Below are positions 16,080 to 24,389 of a DNA stretch of 64,000 nt, one piece after another (the stretch's first letter is position 1; each line of letters opens with the position of its first letter). The position numbers and the translations under genes are program-made. The notes beneath the pieces are model-generated. The model did not search any database and was not told the DNA's origin. It saw nothing but the letters and a program-made list of their open reading frames with translations. This DNA comes from DASRIA01 sp035650255 (GTDB lineage Bacteria; Actinomycetota; Thermoleophilia; Solirubrobacterales; JBBDJG01). The stretch spans positions 1 through 64,000 of the forward strand of contig DASRIA010000041.1 in the NCBI GenBank assembly GCA_035650255.1, given 5' to 3'.

Positions 16080-18284
16080 CTAGGGCGAGGGCGCCGGCGT
16101 GGCGGCGGGCGCCGCCGGCTCCGCCGCGCGGGCGGCGCGGCGGGCCGCGCGACGGCGGCGTGCGGCGCGCTCGGCGGCGGCGCGCTCGGCTGCCGCGGCG
16201 TTGCGGGCGCGCAGGGCGACCAGATAGGCGCTGCGGTTCAGCGGCGAGGCGGGGTCAAGGTACAGCGCGCCCTGCAGCACCGGCACCGCGCGCGCCGGGT
16301 TGTCGAGGTTGACGGCGTAGTACTCGCCCAGCCGCCGCCACGCCTCCGGGCTCGCCGGCTCGAGCCGCACCGCGTCCTCGAGCGCGCGCAGCGCCTGGCG
16401 GCGGTTGTTGGCGGCGTCCTCGATCGCGGCCCGCTCGAAGTACGGCTCCGCCGACAGCGGGTTGATGTCGGCCGCGCGGCCGGCCGCGGCGCGCGCGGCC
16501 GGGATGTCGCCTTCGTCGAGCAGCGCAAGGGACTCGTCGCCCTCGTGGTCGGCGCGCCAGGGCTGCGCCACCGCAAGGGACGCGACGACGGCCACGATCA
16601 GGACGGCAAGCGCGGCGACGCCGCGCGGTCCGCGCAGCCGGCCCCGTTCCCGCACCGGGGGCTCCGCGTCCTCGGCGTCGGCGGAAACCGCATGGGCGGG
16701 AGGCAGCGGCCCGCGCCCCGCGACCCAGCCGGCGCAGAACAGCCCGGTGATCGCCACGGCCGGCACGAACCAGGTCCAGTCGAGCGTCGAGTGCACGCCG
16801 AACACGACGGCCACGAGCGCCAGCGTGAGCAGCCCGGTGCGCTCCGGCGTCCACTCCTCGGAAATGCGGCGGCGCGTGAGCGCAAGAGTGGTGCGAGTGG
16901 CCAGGAGCCACCCGACGAGCGCGGCGATGCTGGCGCCGAGCCCGATCAGGCCGAGGTCGGCCAGCGTCTGGTGCACGTAGCCGTGGGCGTGGCGGCCCTG
17001 CGTCGGCTCGTCGCGGAACCGCAGCTGGGCCTGCGCGAACGAGCCGGCACCGGCGCCCGCGACCTCGTGCTCGTTCCACACGTCGATCGCCCGCGCCCAG
17101 TAGATCGTGCGCACGTTGCCGGTCTCGATCAGGCGGCCGGGATCGTTCTGCGGAGTCTCCTGCGACGTGGTCAGCTCGTCCCAGCGGTCGGACACCGTGC
17201 CGCCGACGCCGCGGTCGCTAAAGGCCAGCGCCACGAGCACGATCAGGGGCACCGCGGCAAGCGACCCGAGCGCCACCTTGCCCAGCTTGCGGCGCGTGTC
17301 GGCGGTGAGCGGGCGGTTGCGCGCGCGGCGCTCGATCAGCAGGCCCGCGCCGAACAGGGCTGCGGCCATCACGACCAGGATGACGCCGAACAGGAGGCCC
17401 GAGTCCTCGCGCTCCGCGAGCGCCACGCGGTCGTCCGTGAGCGCGCTCTGGCTGAACGCCCAGGCGGTCACCAGCCCCGCGCCGGCGGCCGCGGGCAGCA
17501 GCACCGCCAGCGTCGCGAGTCGCCGGGGCACGAGCGCGAGCCACAGGGCGATGCCCACCGCCGCCGCCAGGATGCTGCCGCGCGAGAAGCTCAGCAGCAT
17601 CGTCACGATCAGGATGCCGAGCACCGGATACGCGAGCGCCTTGGCCCACGGCGGTCCCTCACGCGTGCCGAGCCACAGGCAGATGGGAATTCCCATCGCG
17701 GCCGTCACGCCGACCGCGTTCCAGTAGCCGTACGGCTCGCGCAGGCGCGCATAGACCTCGTCCTCGGCCAGCCAGCCGGGTGCGACCTTCGTGGCCAGCC
17801 CGTACAGACAGACGATCGCGAGCGCCAGCAGCACGCCGTACAGGACGGCGTCCCAGCGCTTCGGCAGCAGCCGCACAGCCGCGACGCCTCCCGCGAACGC
17901 GGCCCCGTACGCCAGGGTGCGGTTGGTCTCGATCCACGAGTCCGCCGGGTGCAGCGACCACAGGATCGACAGCGCGGTGACGGCGACGAGGGTCCCGACG
18001 CCGATCAGCGCGGTGCCTCCGTACAGCGGGGTGTCGACCGCGTAATAGGCGATGGCCGCTGCGAGCAGCACTCCCACGGCCAGGATCACGCCGACCTCGA
18101 CCAGCGTGGAGGAGCCGAGCTGCAGGCCGCCGTTGCCGACGAAGGCGATCGCCGCGAGCGCGCCCGCAACCGTCACGCAGACGGCGGCGCCGGCGTCCCA
18201 ACGCAGGCGGCGGGCCCGCACCGCGACTCCGCGGCGCGCGCCCCCGACCTTGGTCGTGCTAGCGGCGGAAGCGTGAGATTCCAC
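16080..18284 (-). CDS. O-antigen ligase/polymerase family protein with TPR tail
   Basis: The 734-residue protein has about a dozen hydrophobic segments through residue 530, including the family's periplasmic loop with NVRTIYWARAIDVWNEHEVAGAGAGSF and the following AHGYVHQTLADLGLIG. This is the Wzy_C/WaaL pattern, in which the histidine in the loop is functionally important. After a last membrane helix come TPR-like repeats (about 590-690: GDIPAARAAAGRAADINP, LRALEDAVRLEPASPEAW). The end is an alanine/arginine-rich tail. It should polymerise or ligate lipid-linked glycan outside the membrane. It overlaps the upstream gene 18259-18822 by 26 bases. Confidence 0.88.
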   Translation of the reverse strand: MESHASAASTTKVGGARRGVAVRARRLRWDAGAAVCVTVAGALAAIAFVGNGGLQLGSSTLVEVGVILAVGVLLAAAIAYYAVDTPLYGGTALIGVGTLVAVTALSILWSLHPADSWIETNRTLAYGAAFAGGVAAVRLLPKRWDAVLYGVLLALAIVCLYGLATKVAPGWLAEDEVYARLREPYGYWNAVGVTAAMGIPICLWLGTREGPPWAKALAYPVLGILIVTMLLSFSRGSILAAAVGIALWLALVPRRLATLAVLLPAAAGAGLVTAWAFSQSALTDDRVALAEREDSGLLFGVILVVMAAALFGAGLLIERRARNRPLTADTRRKLGKVALGSLAAVPLIVLVALAFSDRGVGGTVSDRWDELTTSQETPQNDPGRLIETGNVRTIYWARAIDVWNEHEVAGAGAGSFAQAQLRFRDEPTQGRHAHGYVHQTLADLGLIGLGASIAALVGWLLATRTTLALTRRRISEEWTPERTGLLTLALVAVVFGVHSTLDWTWFVPAVAITGLFCAGWVAGRGPLPPAHAVSADAEDAEPPVRERGRLRGPRGVAALAVLIVAVVASLAVAQPWRADHEGDESLALLDEGDIPAARAAAGRAADINPLSAEPYFERAAIEDAANNRRQALRALEDAVRLEPASPEAWRRLGEYYAVNLDNPARAVPVLQGALYLDPASPLNRSAYLVALRARNAAAAERAAAERAARRRRAARRAARAAEPAAPAATPAPSP

Positions 18285-18822
18285 GCCTCACCCCTTCCAG
18301 GGCACCCCGGCGCCGCGCAGCCGAGGCCAAGCCGGTCACGCAGAGGCCGGCGAGCGCCAGCAGGACGACCAGCACCAGGGGCGGCAGGTCGCCGCCGAAG
18401 CCGGATGAGTCGAGCGCGGTCGCGCTCTCGCCGGGCCGCACGCCGCGGCCGCCGATCCGCACGGAGCCGCGCGACCCGGTGGCCTTCGCGATCTCCTTCT
18501 GCTCGTCGCCGGTGGGAGGAGCGCCCGCGTCCACCCGGTCGACCGTCGAGGGCTTGCGGGCGCCGCGCCGCTTGCTGCCCGCGGACCCGAGCTGCGCGCG
18601 CCGGATCACCGCGCGGCAGTCGGTGTACTCGTCGAGGTCGGAAGGGAGCTGCTCGAGCGCGCCGTCCAGCTCGGACTGCGAGTACTTGCCGTTCAGCACG
18701 CCGTCCTCGCTGCAGTCGCGGATCACGCCGGCCGGGCTGGCGAGCGCAGGGCCGGGTGCCGCGGCCAGCAGCCAGACGAGCACGGCGGCGAGGGCGATGT
18801 GGGTTGTTCGCACAGGGAACAT
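18259..18822 (-). CDS. secreted single-pass membrane protein, family unnamed
   Basis: From the ATG at 18822 the protein has 187 residues: signal peptide (LAAVLVWLLAAAPGPALA), an ectodomain with VIRDCSEDGVLNGKYS and LPSDLDEYTDCRAVIRRAQ (two cysteines), a low-complexity stretch, a C-terminal membrane helix (PPLVLVVLLALAGLCVTGLA) and a basic tail. I have the impression that the DCSEDG...YTDC module is common in Solirubrobacterales, but no role is known. The 26-base overlap with the ligase/polymerase gene suggests the two are co-expressed and may work together at the membrane. A further in-frame start at 18903 would place the signal peptide too far in. Confidence 0.78.
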   Translation of the reverse strand: MFPVRTTHIALAAVLVWLLAAAPGPALASPAGVIRDCSEDGVLNGKYSQSELDGALEQLPSDLDEYTDCRAVIRRAQLGSAGSKRRGARKPSTVDRVDAGAPPTGDEQKEIAKATGSRGSVRIGGRGVRPGESATALDSSGFGGDLPPLVLVVLLALAGLCVTGLASAARRRGALEGVRRGISRFRR

Positions 18823-18946
18823 CGCGTTTGTCGGAGAGGGACGCCGAATGGGCGTTCCATCGGTAACCAACCCGCGGAAGCGGCCTGTGATGCGGGGCGG
18901 CAAGTCGCACAGACTAGCGACGCGCCGCGCCGGAATCCCCCTCCTC

Positions 18947-19819
18947 CTACCCGCTTTTCGGCTTCAGCGAGTGGTGGCGCTCGACCACGTGCAGAGCGGC
19001 ATCCCGCTCGATGAAGGGCTTTCCGGGCAAAAACTCCGCAATTTCGGCGATCGCCGCCGCCCGGTCGTACCCGGCAGCCGTGCGCCGCAGGTCGTGGCCG
19101 ATCGGCGTGGCATCGACCACTCCGAGGCGCCAGCCACGCTCCTGCGCGAGCCCGCCCCAGTGCGCGTCGAGGCCCCAGCCCATCCGGACGGGCGGGAACG
19201 GCAGGAGCTCCGGGGCGATCGAGGAGTGAAACGCGGTCACCGGCCCGATCTCCACCAGCTGGGTGCGGCGCGCGAGCGTCCAGCGCTCGCGCCGGGTGAC
19301 GGACCACGCCGCGTGACTCGTGTGCCGGTGCGCGGGCTGCGCGAGCTGCAACCCGAAGGCCTCCGCGCAGGCCAGGAACTTGCCGAGGAACCCGCGCGGC
19401 AGCGCGACGTCGTCATCCACGACGAGGGTCCAGTCCACCTCCGCCGGCGTCGCCGCCAGCAGGAGGTTCAGGTTCTCGAACTTGCCCGACCCGGCCAGCC
19501 GGTCGAGCTTCGTGTGCGGCGCGAGGGCGGGGTCCGTCTCGCCCAGCGCGCCCAGCGCGAACCGCACGTCGTGCGCGAGCACTCCGAGCTCCTTCACCGC
19601 ACGCGCCATGGCGCCGACTCCGTCGTCGCCGTAAATGCCGAGCACCAGGACCCGCCGCCGGGGCAGCCGCGCAGCCGCGCGCTGGACGCGCAACGGCGCG
19701 AGCGTCGCGATCGCCGCGGCCGAGTCCGCGGCGTCGCGCAGCCGCGCCCGGGTCCGCCGCCGGGGGCCTTCGACGATGCCGCTCTCGCCCGAGAGCACGC
19801 GCTCGGGATCGAAGCTCAT
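18947..19819 (-). CDS. glycosyltransferase-like protein with VDDDV motif
   Basis: The 290-residue protein (ATG 19819, sharing ATGA with the gene upstream) has a RVLVLGIYGDDGVGAM strand, a WTLVVDDDVALPRGFL block where the VDDDV would bind metal and nucleotide sugar, and a VRMGWGLDAHWGGLA segment. This fits a GT-A fold transferase, though it is not a close match to a named GT family that I recognise. It is the second gene of a two-gene minus-strand unit with the GT2 gene at 19816-20676. No membrane segment. Confidence 0.7.
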   Translation of the reverse strand: MSFDPERVLSGESGIVEGPRRRTRARLRDAADSAAAIATLAPLRVQRAAARLPRRRVLVLGIYGDDGVGAMARAVKELGVLAHDVRFALGALGETDPALAPHTKLDRLAGSGKFENLNLLLAATPAEVDWTLVVDDDVALPRGFLGKFLACAEAFGLQLAQPAHRHTSHAAWSVTRRERWTLARRTQLVEIGPVTAFHSSIAPELLPFPPVRMGWGLDAHWGGLAQERGWRLGVVDATPIGHDLRRTAAGYDRAAAIAEIAEFLPGKPFIERDAALHVVERHHSLKPKSG

Positions 19820-20676
19820 CGGGCGAGCATCTCGCGGACGCGGCCGGCGGAGTGTGCCGTCAGCAGCAACCCGTTCCCGCAGCGGCGCCGGAAGATGTGC
19901 CACACGCAGCCGGCCAGCACGCGCAGCTCGCGCGCGGCGGACGGCGCCTGCCCGCGGTGCTCGACGTACCTGCGGAGGCTGCGGCCGCGCATGTAGGCGG
20001 CGCGCATCAGCGGCCGCAGGCGCGAGTCGCGGGCGTCACGCCGGTGCACCAGCCCCGCGCGCCCGACGTACATCACCGTGCCGCCGCGCTCGCGCAGGCG
20101 GCGCTCCCACATGTCCTCGTCGAAGCCGTAGGGCACGCCCTCGTCGAACATGCCCGCCAGCTCGAAGGCGCGCCGGTCGGCGCCCATGTTCGCTCCCCAC
20201 ACGACCTCGATCTCGCGGTCGCCGGGCCCGGCGTCGAGGGTGGTGATCGGGGGCGACTCCCGCCCGCACATCGGCAGCCGCGACCCCTCGAGGCGCAGCT
20301 CGATCGGGCCGCCCAGCACCTGCGCCTCGGGATGACGGCGGCGGCCGTCGAGCAGCTCGCGCAGCCACCCCGGCGGCGCCTCGACGTCGTCGTCCACGAA
20401 CACGACGAACGGCGCCTCGCTGGCCGCGACCCCCGTGTTGCGCGCCGAGTTGAGCCCGGGCACGCCGGCGCGCTCGACGTAACGGAGGGCGGTCCCGGCC
20501 CCGGCCGCCGCCTGTTCGGTCACCGCGCGCGTGTCGTCCGACGGCCCGTCGTCGACCACGATCACCTCGTAGGAGGCGGGGTCGAGGTCCTGCGCGGCCA
20601 GGGACGCAAGCGCGACGCGCAGGTAGTCCGCGCGCCGCCGGGTGGGCACTATCACCGAGGCCTCGAGTTGGGGCAC
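19816..20676 (-). CDS. glycosyltransferase family 2
   Basis: The start is the GTG at 20676 (MPQLEASVIVPTRRRADYL); upstream extension reads into the divergent gene and is not coding. The 286-residue GT-A protein has IVPTRRR, VDDGPSDDT (the first aspartate pair), FVDDDVEAPPGWL (DxD motif) and a WGANMGADRRAF acceptor segment. Such inverting enzymes add one sugar, often rhamnose or a hexose, to a lipid-linked chain at the cytoplasmic face. It is coupled by ATGA to the downstream transferase gene and lies 25 bases from a divergent GT4. Confidence 0.88.
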   Translation of the reverse strand: MPQLEASVIVPTRRRADYLRVALASLAAQDLDPASYEVIVVDDGPSDDTRAVTEQAAAGAGTALRYVERAGVPGLNSARNTGVAASEAPFVVFVDDDVEAPPGWLRELLDGRRRHPEAQVLGGPIELRLEGSRLPMCGRESPPITTLDAGPGDREIEVVWGANMGADRRAFELAGMFDEGVPYGFDEDMWERRLRERGGTVMYVGRAGLVHRRDARDSRLRPLMRAAYMRGRSLRRYVEHRGQAPSAARELRVLAGCVWHIFRRRCGNGLLLTAHSAGRVREMLAR

Positions 20677-20687
20677 GCGGGGAGCAA

Positions 20688-20693
20688 TAGCAT
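20688..20693 (+). promoter_or_regulatory. putative -10 hexamer TAGCAT, overlapping a divergent TATTGC
   Basis: TAGCAT lies 8 bases before the GTG at 20702. On the other strand TATTGC (20684-20689) lies 7 bases before the GTG at 20676. Both genes would be leaderless and their -10 boxes share two bases. Confidence 0.45.
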
Positions 20694-20701
20694 CTCGGCG
20701 C

Positions 20702-21775
20702 GTGGCGCGAACCACCGTCGACGTGCTGCTCGTCTCGCCCGGCACCACCGCGGGCTGGCGGCGGTTGGACGCCCATGCCGCCGGCGCGCTCCGCGACCTC
20801 GGCCTCTCGGTGGCCGTCGCGTCGACGGACTTCCGCGTCGCGCGCCACCTGCGGCGCACGATGCCGCTCACCGACCTGGCCGAGGCCGCGGCCATCCGGC
20901 ACGCCACCTCGCGCGCGCTGCGCCGCCACGCTCCGCGGGCGATCCTGTTCTCGGGCGTGCAGTCGGTGCTGCTCCAGCCGCGGTCGCGGCTGCGCATCGG
21001 CGGAGTGCGCTTCGACGCGCTCACCGTGACCAACCGCCCCGGGCGGGCGAACTTCGTGCAGCACTTGCTCGAGCGCAGGGCGCTGCGGCAGCTGGCGGTG
21101 CTCCTCCCCGCAGGGCTCGCGGCGGCTCCGCCGCCGCAGGCCGCGGGACGGCCGGTCGCGGCGCTCCCCTTCCCGGTGACGGTGCCGGCCCGGTTGCCGC
21201 CGGCCGAGCGCGAGCCCCTGGTCGTCGCATATGCCGGCAATCCCGACAAGAAGGGGCTGGACGTGATCGCCCGCGCGTGGCGAGATGCGGCCGCCGATGC
21301 GCGCCGGCTGGTCGTGACCGGCCTCGCAGCCGAACAGGGGCGCGCGTTCCTGCGCGCGCGGCACGTCGCCGAGCCCGCCGGGATCGAGTGGGCGGGGCGC
21401 CTCTCCGCGGGCGAGCACGCTGCGCTCGTCGCGCGCGCGGAGGCATACGTGTCGGCGTCGCGCTTCGAGGACTACGGCATCGCCCAGCTGGAGGCGCTCG
21501 CCCACGGCACACCGCTCGTCACGACGCCGTCGCCGGGCGGCTACGAGGCGCTCCCGCTCGCGCGCCGGCTGGAGCCGGCGCTGGTCGCCGGCGATTCGAC
21601 CCCGGCCGCGCTGGCGACGGCGCTGCGCGCGGCGCTCGAGATGCCCGCCGCGGCACGGGCGTCCTACGCCGAGCGCGCACGGGAGCTGGTCGCGCCCTAC
21701 TCGGAGGCGGAGGTCCGGCGGCGGCTGGCGGAGGACGTGCTCCCGCTACTGCTGGGCAGTGAGGAGACGGCGTGA
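20702..21775 (+). CDS. glycosyltransferase family 4 (GT-B fold)
   Basis: The 357-residue protein starts with GTG (MARTTVDVLLVSPGTT). The N-terminal half is the acceptor domain; the C-terminal half has VVAYAGNPDKKGLDVI, then GIEWAGRLSAGEHAALVARAE and SRFEDYGIAQLEALAHGTPLV. This E-x7-E region (ED...QLEAL) is the nucleotide-sugar site of retaining GT4 enzymes. The donor is unknown. It ends 1 base before the first of two copies of an intergenic repeat, which may terminate it. Confidence 0.85.
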   Translation: MARTTVDVLLVSPGTTAGWRRLDAHAAGALRDLGLSVAVASTDFRVARHLRRTMPLTDLAEAAAIRHATSRALRRHAPRAILFSGVQSVLLQPRSRLRIGGVRFDALTVTNRPGRANFVQHLLERRALRQLAVLLPAGLAAAPPPQAAGRPVAALPFPVTVPARLPPAEREPLVVAYAGNPDKKGLDVIARAWRDAAADARRLVVTGLAAEQGRAFLRARHVAEPAGIEWAGRLSAGEHAALVARAEAYVSASRFEDYGIAQLEALAHGTPLVTTPSPGGYEALPLARRLEPALVAGDSTPAALATALRAALEMPAAARASYAERARELVAPYSEAEVRRRLAEDVLPLLLGSEETA

Positions 21776-21776
21776 C

Positions 21777-21825
21777 GGGTTGGTGTCCTGCAGCGATACC
21801 TACCCATCACGGTGGGTCAGGGCGT
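21777..21825. repeat. intergenic 49-base repeat, copy A
   Basis: This 49-base sequence matches 47 bases of copy B at 21929-21977. It begins directly after the stop of the GT4 gene and contains an ACCCA...TGGGT inverted repeat. It lacks the left hairpin arm that copy B has, so it looks like a truncated copy. Confidence 0.75.
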
Positions 21826-21924
21826 GTAACGGGTGGCGCGCGGAACGTGACCGGTCAAATCGCGTCGCCCACGCATGAGCTTCGCCAGAAACGTCACGGA
21901 GCTGAGAACCGCCCGTACCCACCC

Positions 21925-21961
21925 TGATGGGTTGGTGTCCTCCTGCGATACCTACCCATCA
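21925..21961. terminator. hairpin inside repeat copy B
   Basis: Arms 21925-21939 and 21947-21961 pair over 15 positions with one mismatch and one G-T pair, around a 7-base loop. It lies between the convergent genes ending at 21775 and 21969, so a terminator role is likely, but there is no T-run. Confidence 0.5.
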
Positions 21962-21977
21962 CGGTGGGTCAGGGCGT
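21929..21977. repeat. intergenic 49-base repeat, copy B
   Basis: This is the second copy of the 49-base element, 152 bases after copy A (start to start) and in the same orientation. It extends 9 bases into the 3' end of the epimerase gene (stop at 21969-21971). The 103 bases between the copies (21826-21928) hold no gene. Confidence 0.75.
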
Positions 21978-22940
21978 CGCGGTCACGCCTTCGCGGCGAA
22001 ACCACTCGACCGTGTCGGCGATGCCGTCGCGCACGCCGATGCGCGCCTCCCAGCCGAGCACCTCGCGTGCCTTGTCGGTCGACGGCCAGCGCCGCTGCAC
22101 GTCGACTTCGAACGACTGCAGGTGCTCGAACTCGAGGTCGGCGGGATCGTTGCCGCACGCCTCCCACACGATCCCGGCGATCTCGCGCACGCTCAACTCC
22201 TCCGACGCGGACACGTTGAAGTCCTCCCCCACCGCGGCGTCGTGGGTGAGCGCGGCGGCGATCCCGTCCGCGATGTCGTCGATGTGGGTGAGCGTGCGGG
22301 TCTGCTCGCCCGAGCCGAAGATCGGGAAGGGCCGCTCGCGGCGCAGCGCGCGCTCGATCAGGTCCGGGACGATGTGGGCGATGCCGGGCTCGTCACCGGG
22401 CATCTCCCCCGGCCCGTACGCGTTGAAGGGCCGCACGATCGAGTAGCGCAGCCCGAACTCGTCCGCGGCCGCGCGGCACCAGTACTCGCCGGCCAGCTTG
22501 GAGAAGCCGTAGGACGAGCGCGGCGTCGGGCAGCGGTCGAGGTACTCCTCGCGCGTGGGGAACTCCTCGGCGCGCTCGAACACCATGCTGGAGGAGACGT
22601 ATACGAGCCGTTCGACCGGCAACTCGATCGCGGCCCGGAAGAGCGCGTTGTAGAGGCCGGTGTTGGTCTCCAGCAGCGTGTACGGGAGCTTGTGGAAGTT
22701 TGCGATGCCGCCCACGATCGCGGCCAGGTGCACGACCCGGTCGCATCCGGCCAGCGCGATGCGCGCCTCCTCGACGCTGCGCAGGTCGCCGGTGTGGATC
22801 TCGGCTGCCTCGCGCATCCACTCGGGGGCCGGGCGCAGGTCGGCGACGCGGATCGCGACACCGTCGCGCAGGAGGCGGCGCACCACGGCGGCGCCGATCG
22901 TGCCCGCTCCGCCGGTGACGAGGACCCGCAACGGGGTCAA
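21969..22940 (-). CDS. NAD-dependent nucleotide-sugar epimerase/dehydratase
   Basis: The start is the TTG at 22940, which shares TTGA with the stop of the dehydrogenase gene; a second TTG at 22931 is possible. The 323-residue extended SDR has VTGGAGTIG (NAD site), LAAIVGG, a YVSSSMVFE serine segment, the YGFSKLAGE YxxxK pair and VRPFNAYGPGE. It resembles UDP-glucose/UDP-glucuronate 4-epimerases and dehydratases. Because it is translationally coupled to a UDP-sugar dehydrogenase, I infer that it acts on the uronic-acid sugar made by that enzyme. Confidence 0.82.
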   Translation of the reverse strand: MTPLRVLVTGGAGTIGAAVVRRLLRDGVAIRVADLRPAPEWMREAAEIHTGDLRSVEEARIALAGCDRVVHLAAIVGGIANFHKLPYTLLETNTGLYNALFRAAIELPVERLVYVSSSMVFERAEEFPTREEYLDRCPTPRSSYGFSKLAGEYWCRAAADEFGLRYSIVRPFNAYGPGEMPGDEPGIAHIVPDLIERALRRERPFPIFGSGEQTRTLTHIDDIADGIAAALTHDAAVGEDFNVSASEELSVREIAGIVWEACGNDPADLEFEHLQSFEVDVQRRWPSTDKAREVLGWEARIGVRDGIADTVEWFRREGVTATP

Positions 22941-24226
22941 CGCGGGCCTGCGGCCTGCAACGCGGCGCTCAGGGACACGACCTGCTCGACCGGCGCGAAC
23001 ACGCGCGCGGCGCCGAACGCGTTCCACGGGTCCACGACCAGGGCGCCCGCTGCCCGCTCCGCGACGGTGCGCAGCGTCGCCGAGTCCGAGAACTCGGAAT
23101 GGTTCGTAGCGACGACGACCGCGGTTGCGTCGCGCACCGCATCCTCGAGGCCGGCACCGGGGAGCGGCGCGTGGGGGTCGTGCGTGGCCACCTCCGCCAG
23201 CTCGCGCTCGAGCAGGCGAATCAGCTTCGCGGAGAGCGAGTCGCGCAGGTCGTCGGAGTCGCGCTTGAACGTCAGCCCCAGCACGGCGACCTTCTTCCCG
23301 CGCAGCGATCCCAGCCGCTGCTTGATCCCCTCCACCAGGAACAGCGGGACGCTCTCGTTCACGCGCGAGACCGACATCAGCATGCCGGGCGCGCTGGAGC
23401 GCTCCTCGGAGAAGGCGAAGTCCTTGCGCAGGCACGTGCCGCCCGTCAGCCCCGGCATCGCGATCCCGCCGCGCGGGTAGTCGCGGTTGATCAGGTCGAT
23501 CACCTCGAACACGTTCGCGCCGTACTGCTCGCAGTTCATCATGAGGAGATTGGGGAGCGCGAAGTTCGCGTAGCGGAAGATGTTGGTCCAGATCTTCGCC
23601 AGCTCGGCCTGCACCGGGGTCGTGCGCTCGATGCGCGAGCCGAACACTTCGAACAGGCGCGCCACGCGCTCCGTCGACTCGTCGTCGACGCCGCCGACGA
23701 TGTGCGGGAGCGAAGCGATCTCCTCGACGAAGTGGTTCTCGGCGATGCGCTCGGGCGCGTGCGCGACGAACACGTCACGGCCGCTGACCAGGCCGCGCTG
23801 CTGCTCGATGTAGCCCGCCACGAAGTCGGTCGTGCCGGGCGCCACGGTCGAGCGCAGCACGATGTGATGACCGGGGCGCAGCAGCGGCAGCAGCGCATCG
23901 AGCGCCGAGCGGATGTCGGAGATGTCGATCTCGATGTGGGAGAACGACGGCGTGCCGAGGGTCAGCACGATGTGAGACGCCTCGGCGGCGTCCTCGATCC
24001 GCTCCGACAGCGCCAGCATGTCTCCGCCGCCCACCCGGTCGAGCAGCTCCTGCGTGCCGCGCTCCTGGAAGGGCATCACGCCCGCGCGCACGCTGTCCAC
24101 GATCGCCCGGTCGCGGTCGACGCCCACGGTGGACAGGCCGCGGTCGGCAAAGCTCAGCGCGAGCGGCAGGCCGACCCGGCCCAGGCCGACCACGGAGACG
24201 TCGTGTTTGAAGGAGGCGTCGCTCAT
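22937..24226 (-). CDS. nucleotide-sugar dehydrogenase (UDP-hexose/HexNAc to uronate)
   Basis: The 429-residue protein follows the UDP-glucose/UDP-ManNAc dehydrogenase plan: GLGRVGLPLA (14-23) for NAD, LRSTVAPGTT (124-133), HAPER (156-160), the ELAKIWTNIFRY helix with K211, and the catalytic cysteine C265 in GGTCLRKDF, followed by a C-terminal domain with LGLTFKRDSDDLRDS. Two successive NAD-dependent oxidations turn the C6 hydroxyl into a carboxylate. HAPER and the GTTDF form are closer to the WecC/ManNAc type than to Ugd, but this is not decisive. A TTTAGAAT box lies about 31 bases upstream of the ATG. Confidence 0.87.
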   Translation of the reverse strand: MSDASFKHDVSVVGLGRVGLPLALSFADRGLSTVGVDRDRAIVDSVRAGVMPFQERGTQELLDRVGGGDMLALSERIEDAAEASHIVLTLGTPSFSHIEIDISDIRSALDALLPLLRPGHHIVLRSTVAPGTTDFVAGYIEQQRGLVSGRDVFVAHAPERIAENHFVEEIASLPHIVGGVDDESTERVARLFEVFGSRIERTTPVQAELAKIWTNIFRYANFALPNLLMMNCEQYGANVFEVIDLINRDYPRGGIAMPGLTGGTCLRKDFAFSEERSSAPGMLMSVSRVNESVPLFLVEGIKQRLGSLRGKKVAVLGLTFKRDSDDLRDSLSAKLIRLLERELAEVATHDPHAPLPGAGLEDAVRDATAVVVATNHSEFSDSATLRTVAERAAGALVVDPWNAFGAARVFAPVEQVVSLSAALQAAGPR

Positions 24227-24310
24227 CTCATCGCATGCGGAAACACCGCCTGCGCGCGGGCGATTCTAAAGAGGTGCGCCTCCCGCGCGCCCTGTTGCAC
24301 ACGCGTAACC

Positions 24311-24325
24311 CACCCTATGCGGGTG
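24311..24325. other. short intergenic hairpin CACCC-TATGC-GGGTG
   Basis: A perfect 5-base stem lies in the 163-base leader between the MocR gene end and the dehydrogenase start. Its ACCCACCCT...GGGT core resembles the sequence around repeat copy B. Nothing else is evident in this gap besides a possible -10 (TAGAAT on the minus strand). Confidence 0.3.
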
Positions 24326-24389
24326 ATTGCGTTCGTGGTCGTACAGCGACCTTGAATGCACTCACCTCGATTCGGGCGTATTGGCGCCG

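Noticed and set aside
15294..18866. A 1190-codon open frame on the plus strand
   Set aside because: It is the shadow of the winged-helix gene, the ligase/polymerase gene and the small secreted protein. The composition is biased and no motif is present.
21777..21977. Two direct repeats considered as a minimal CRISPR array
   Set aside because: There are only two copies, the repeat is itself 49 bases with internal palindromes, the 103-base interval is too long for a spacer, and no cas gene is nearby.
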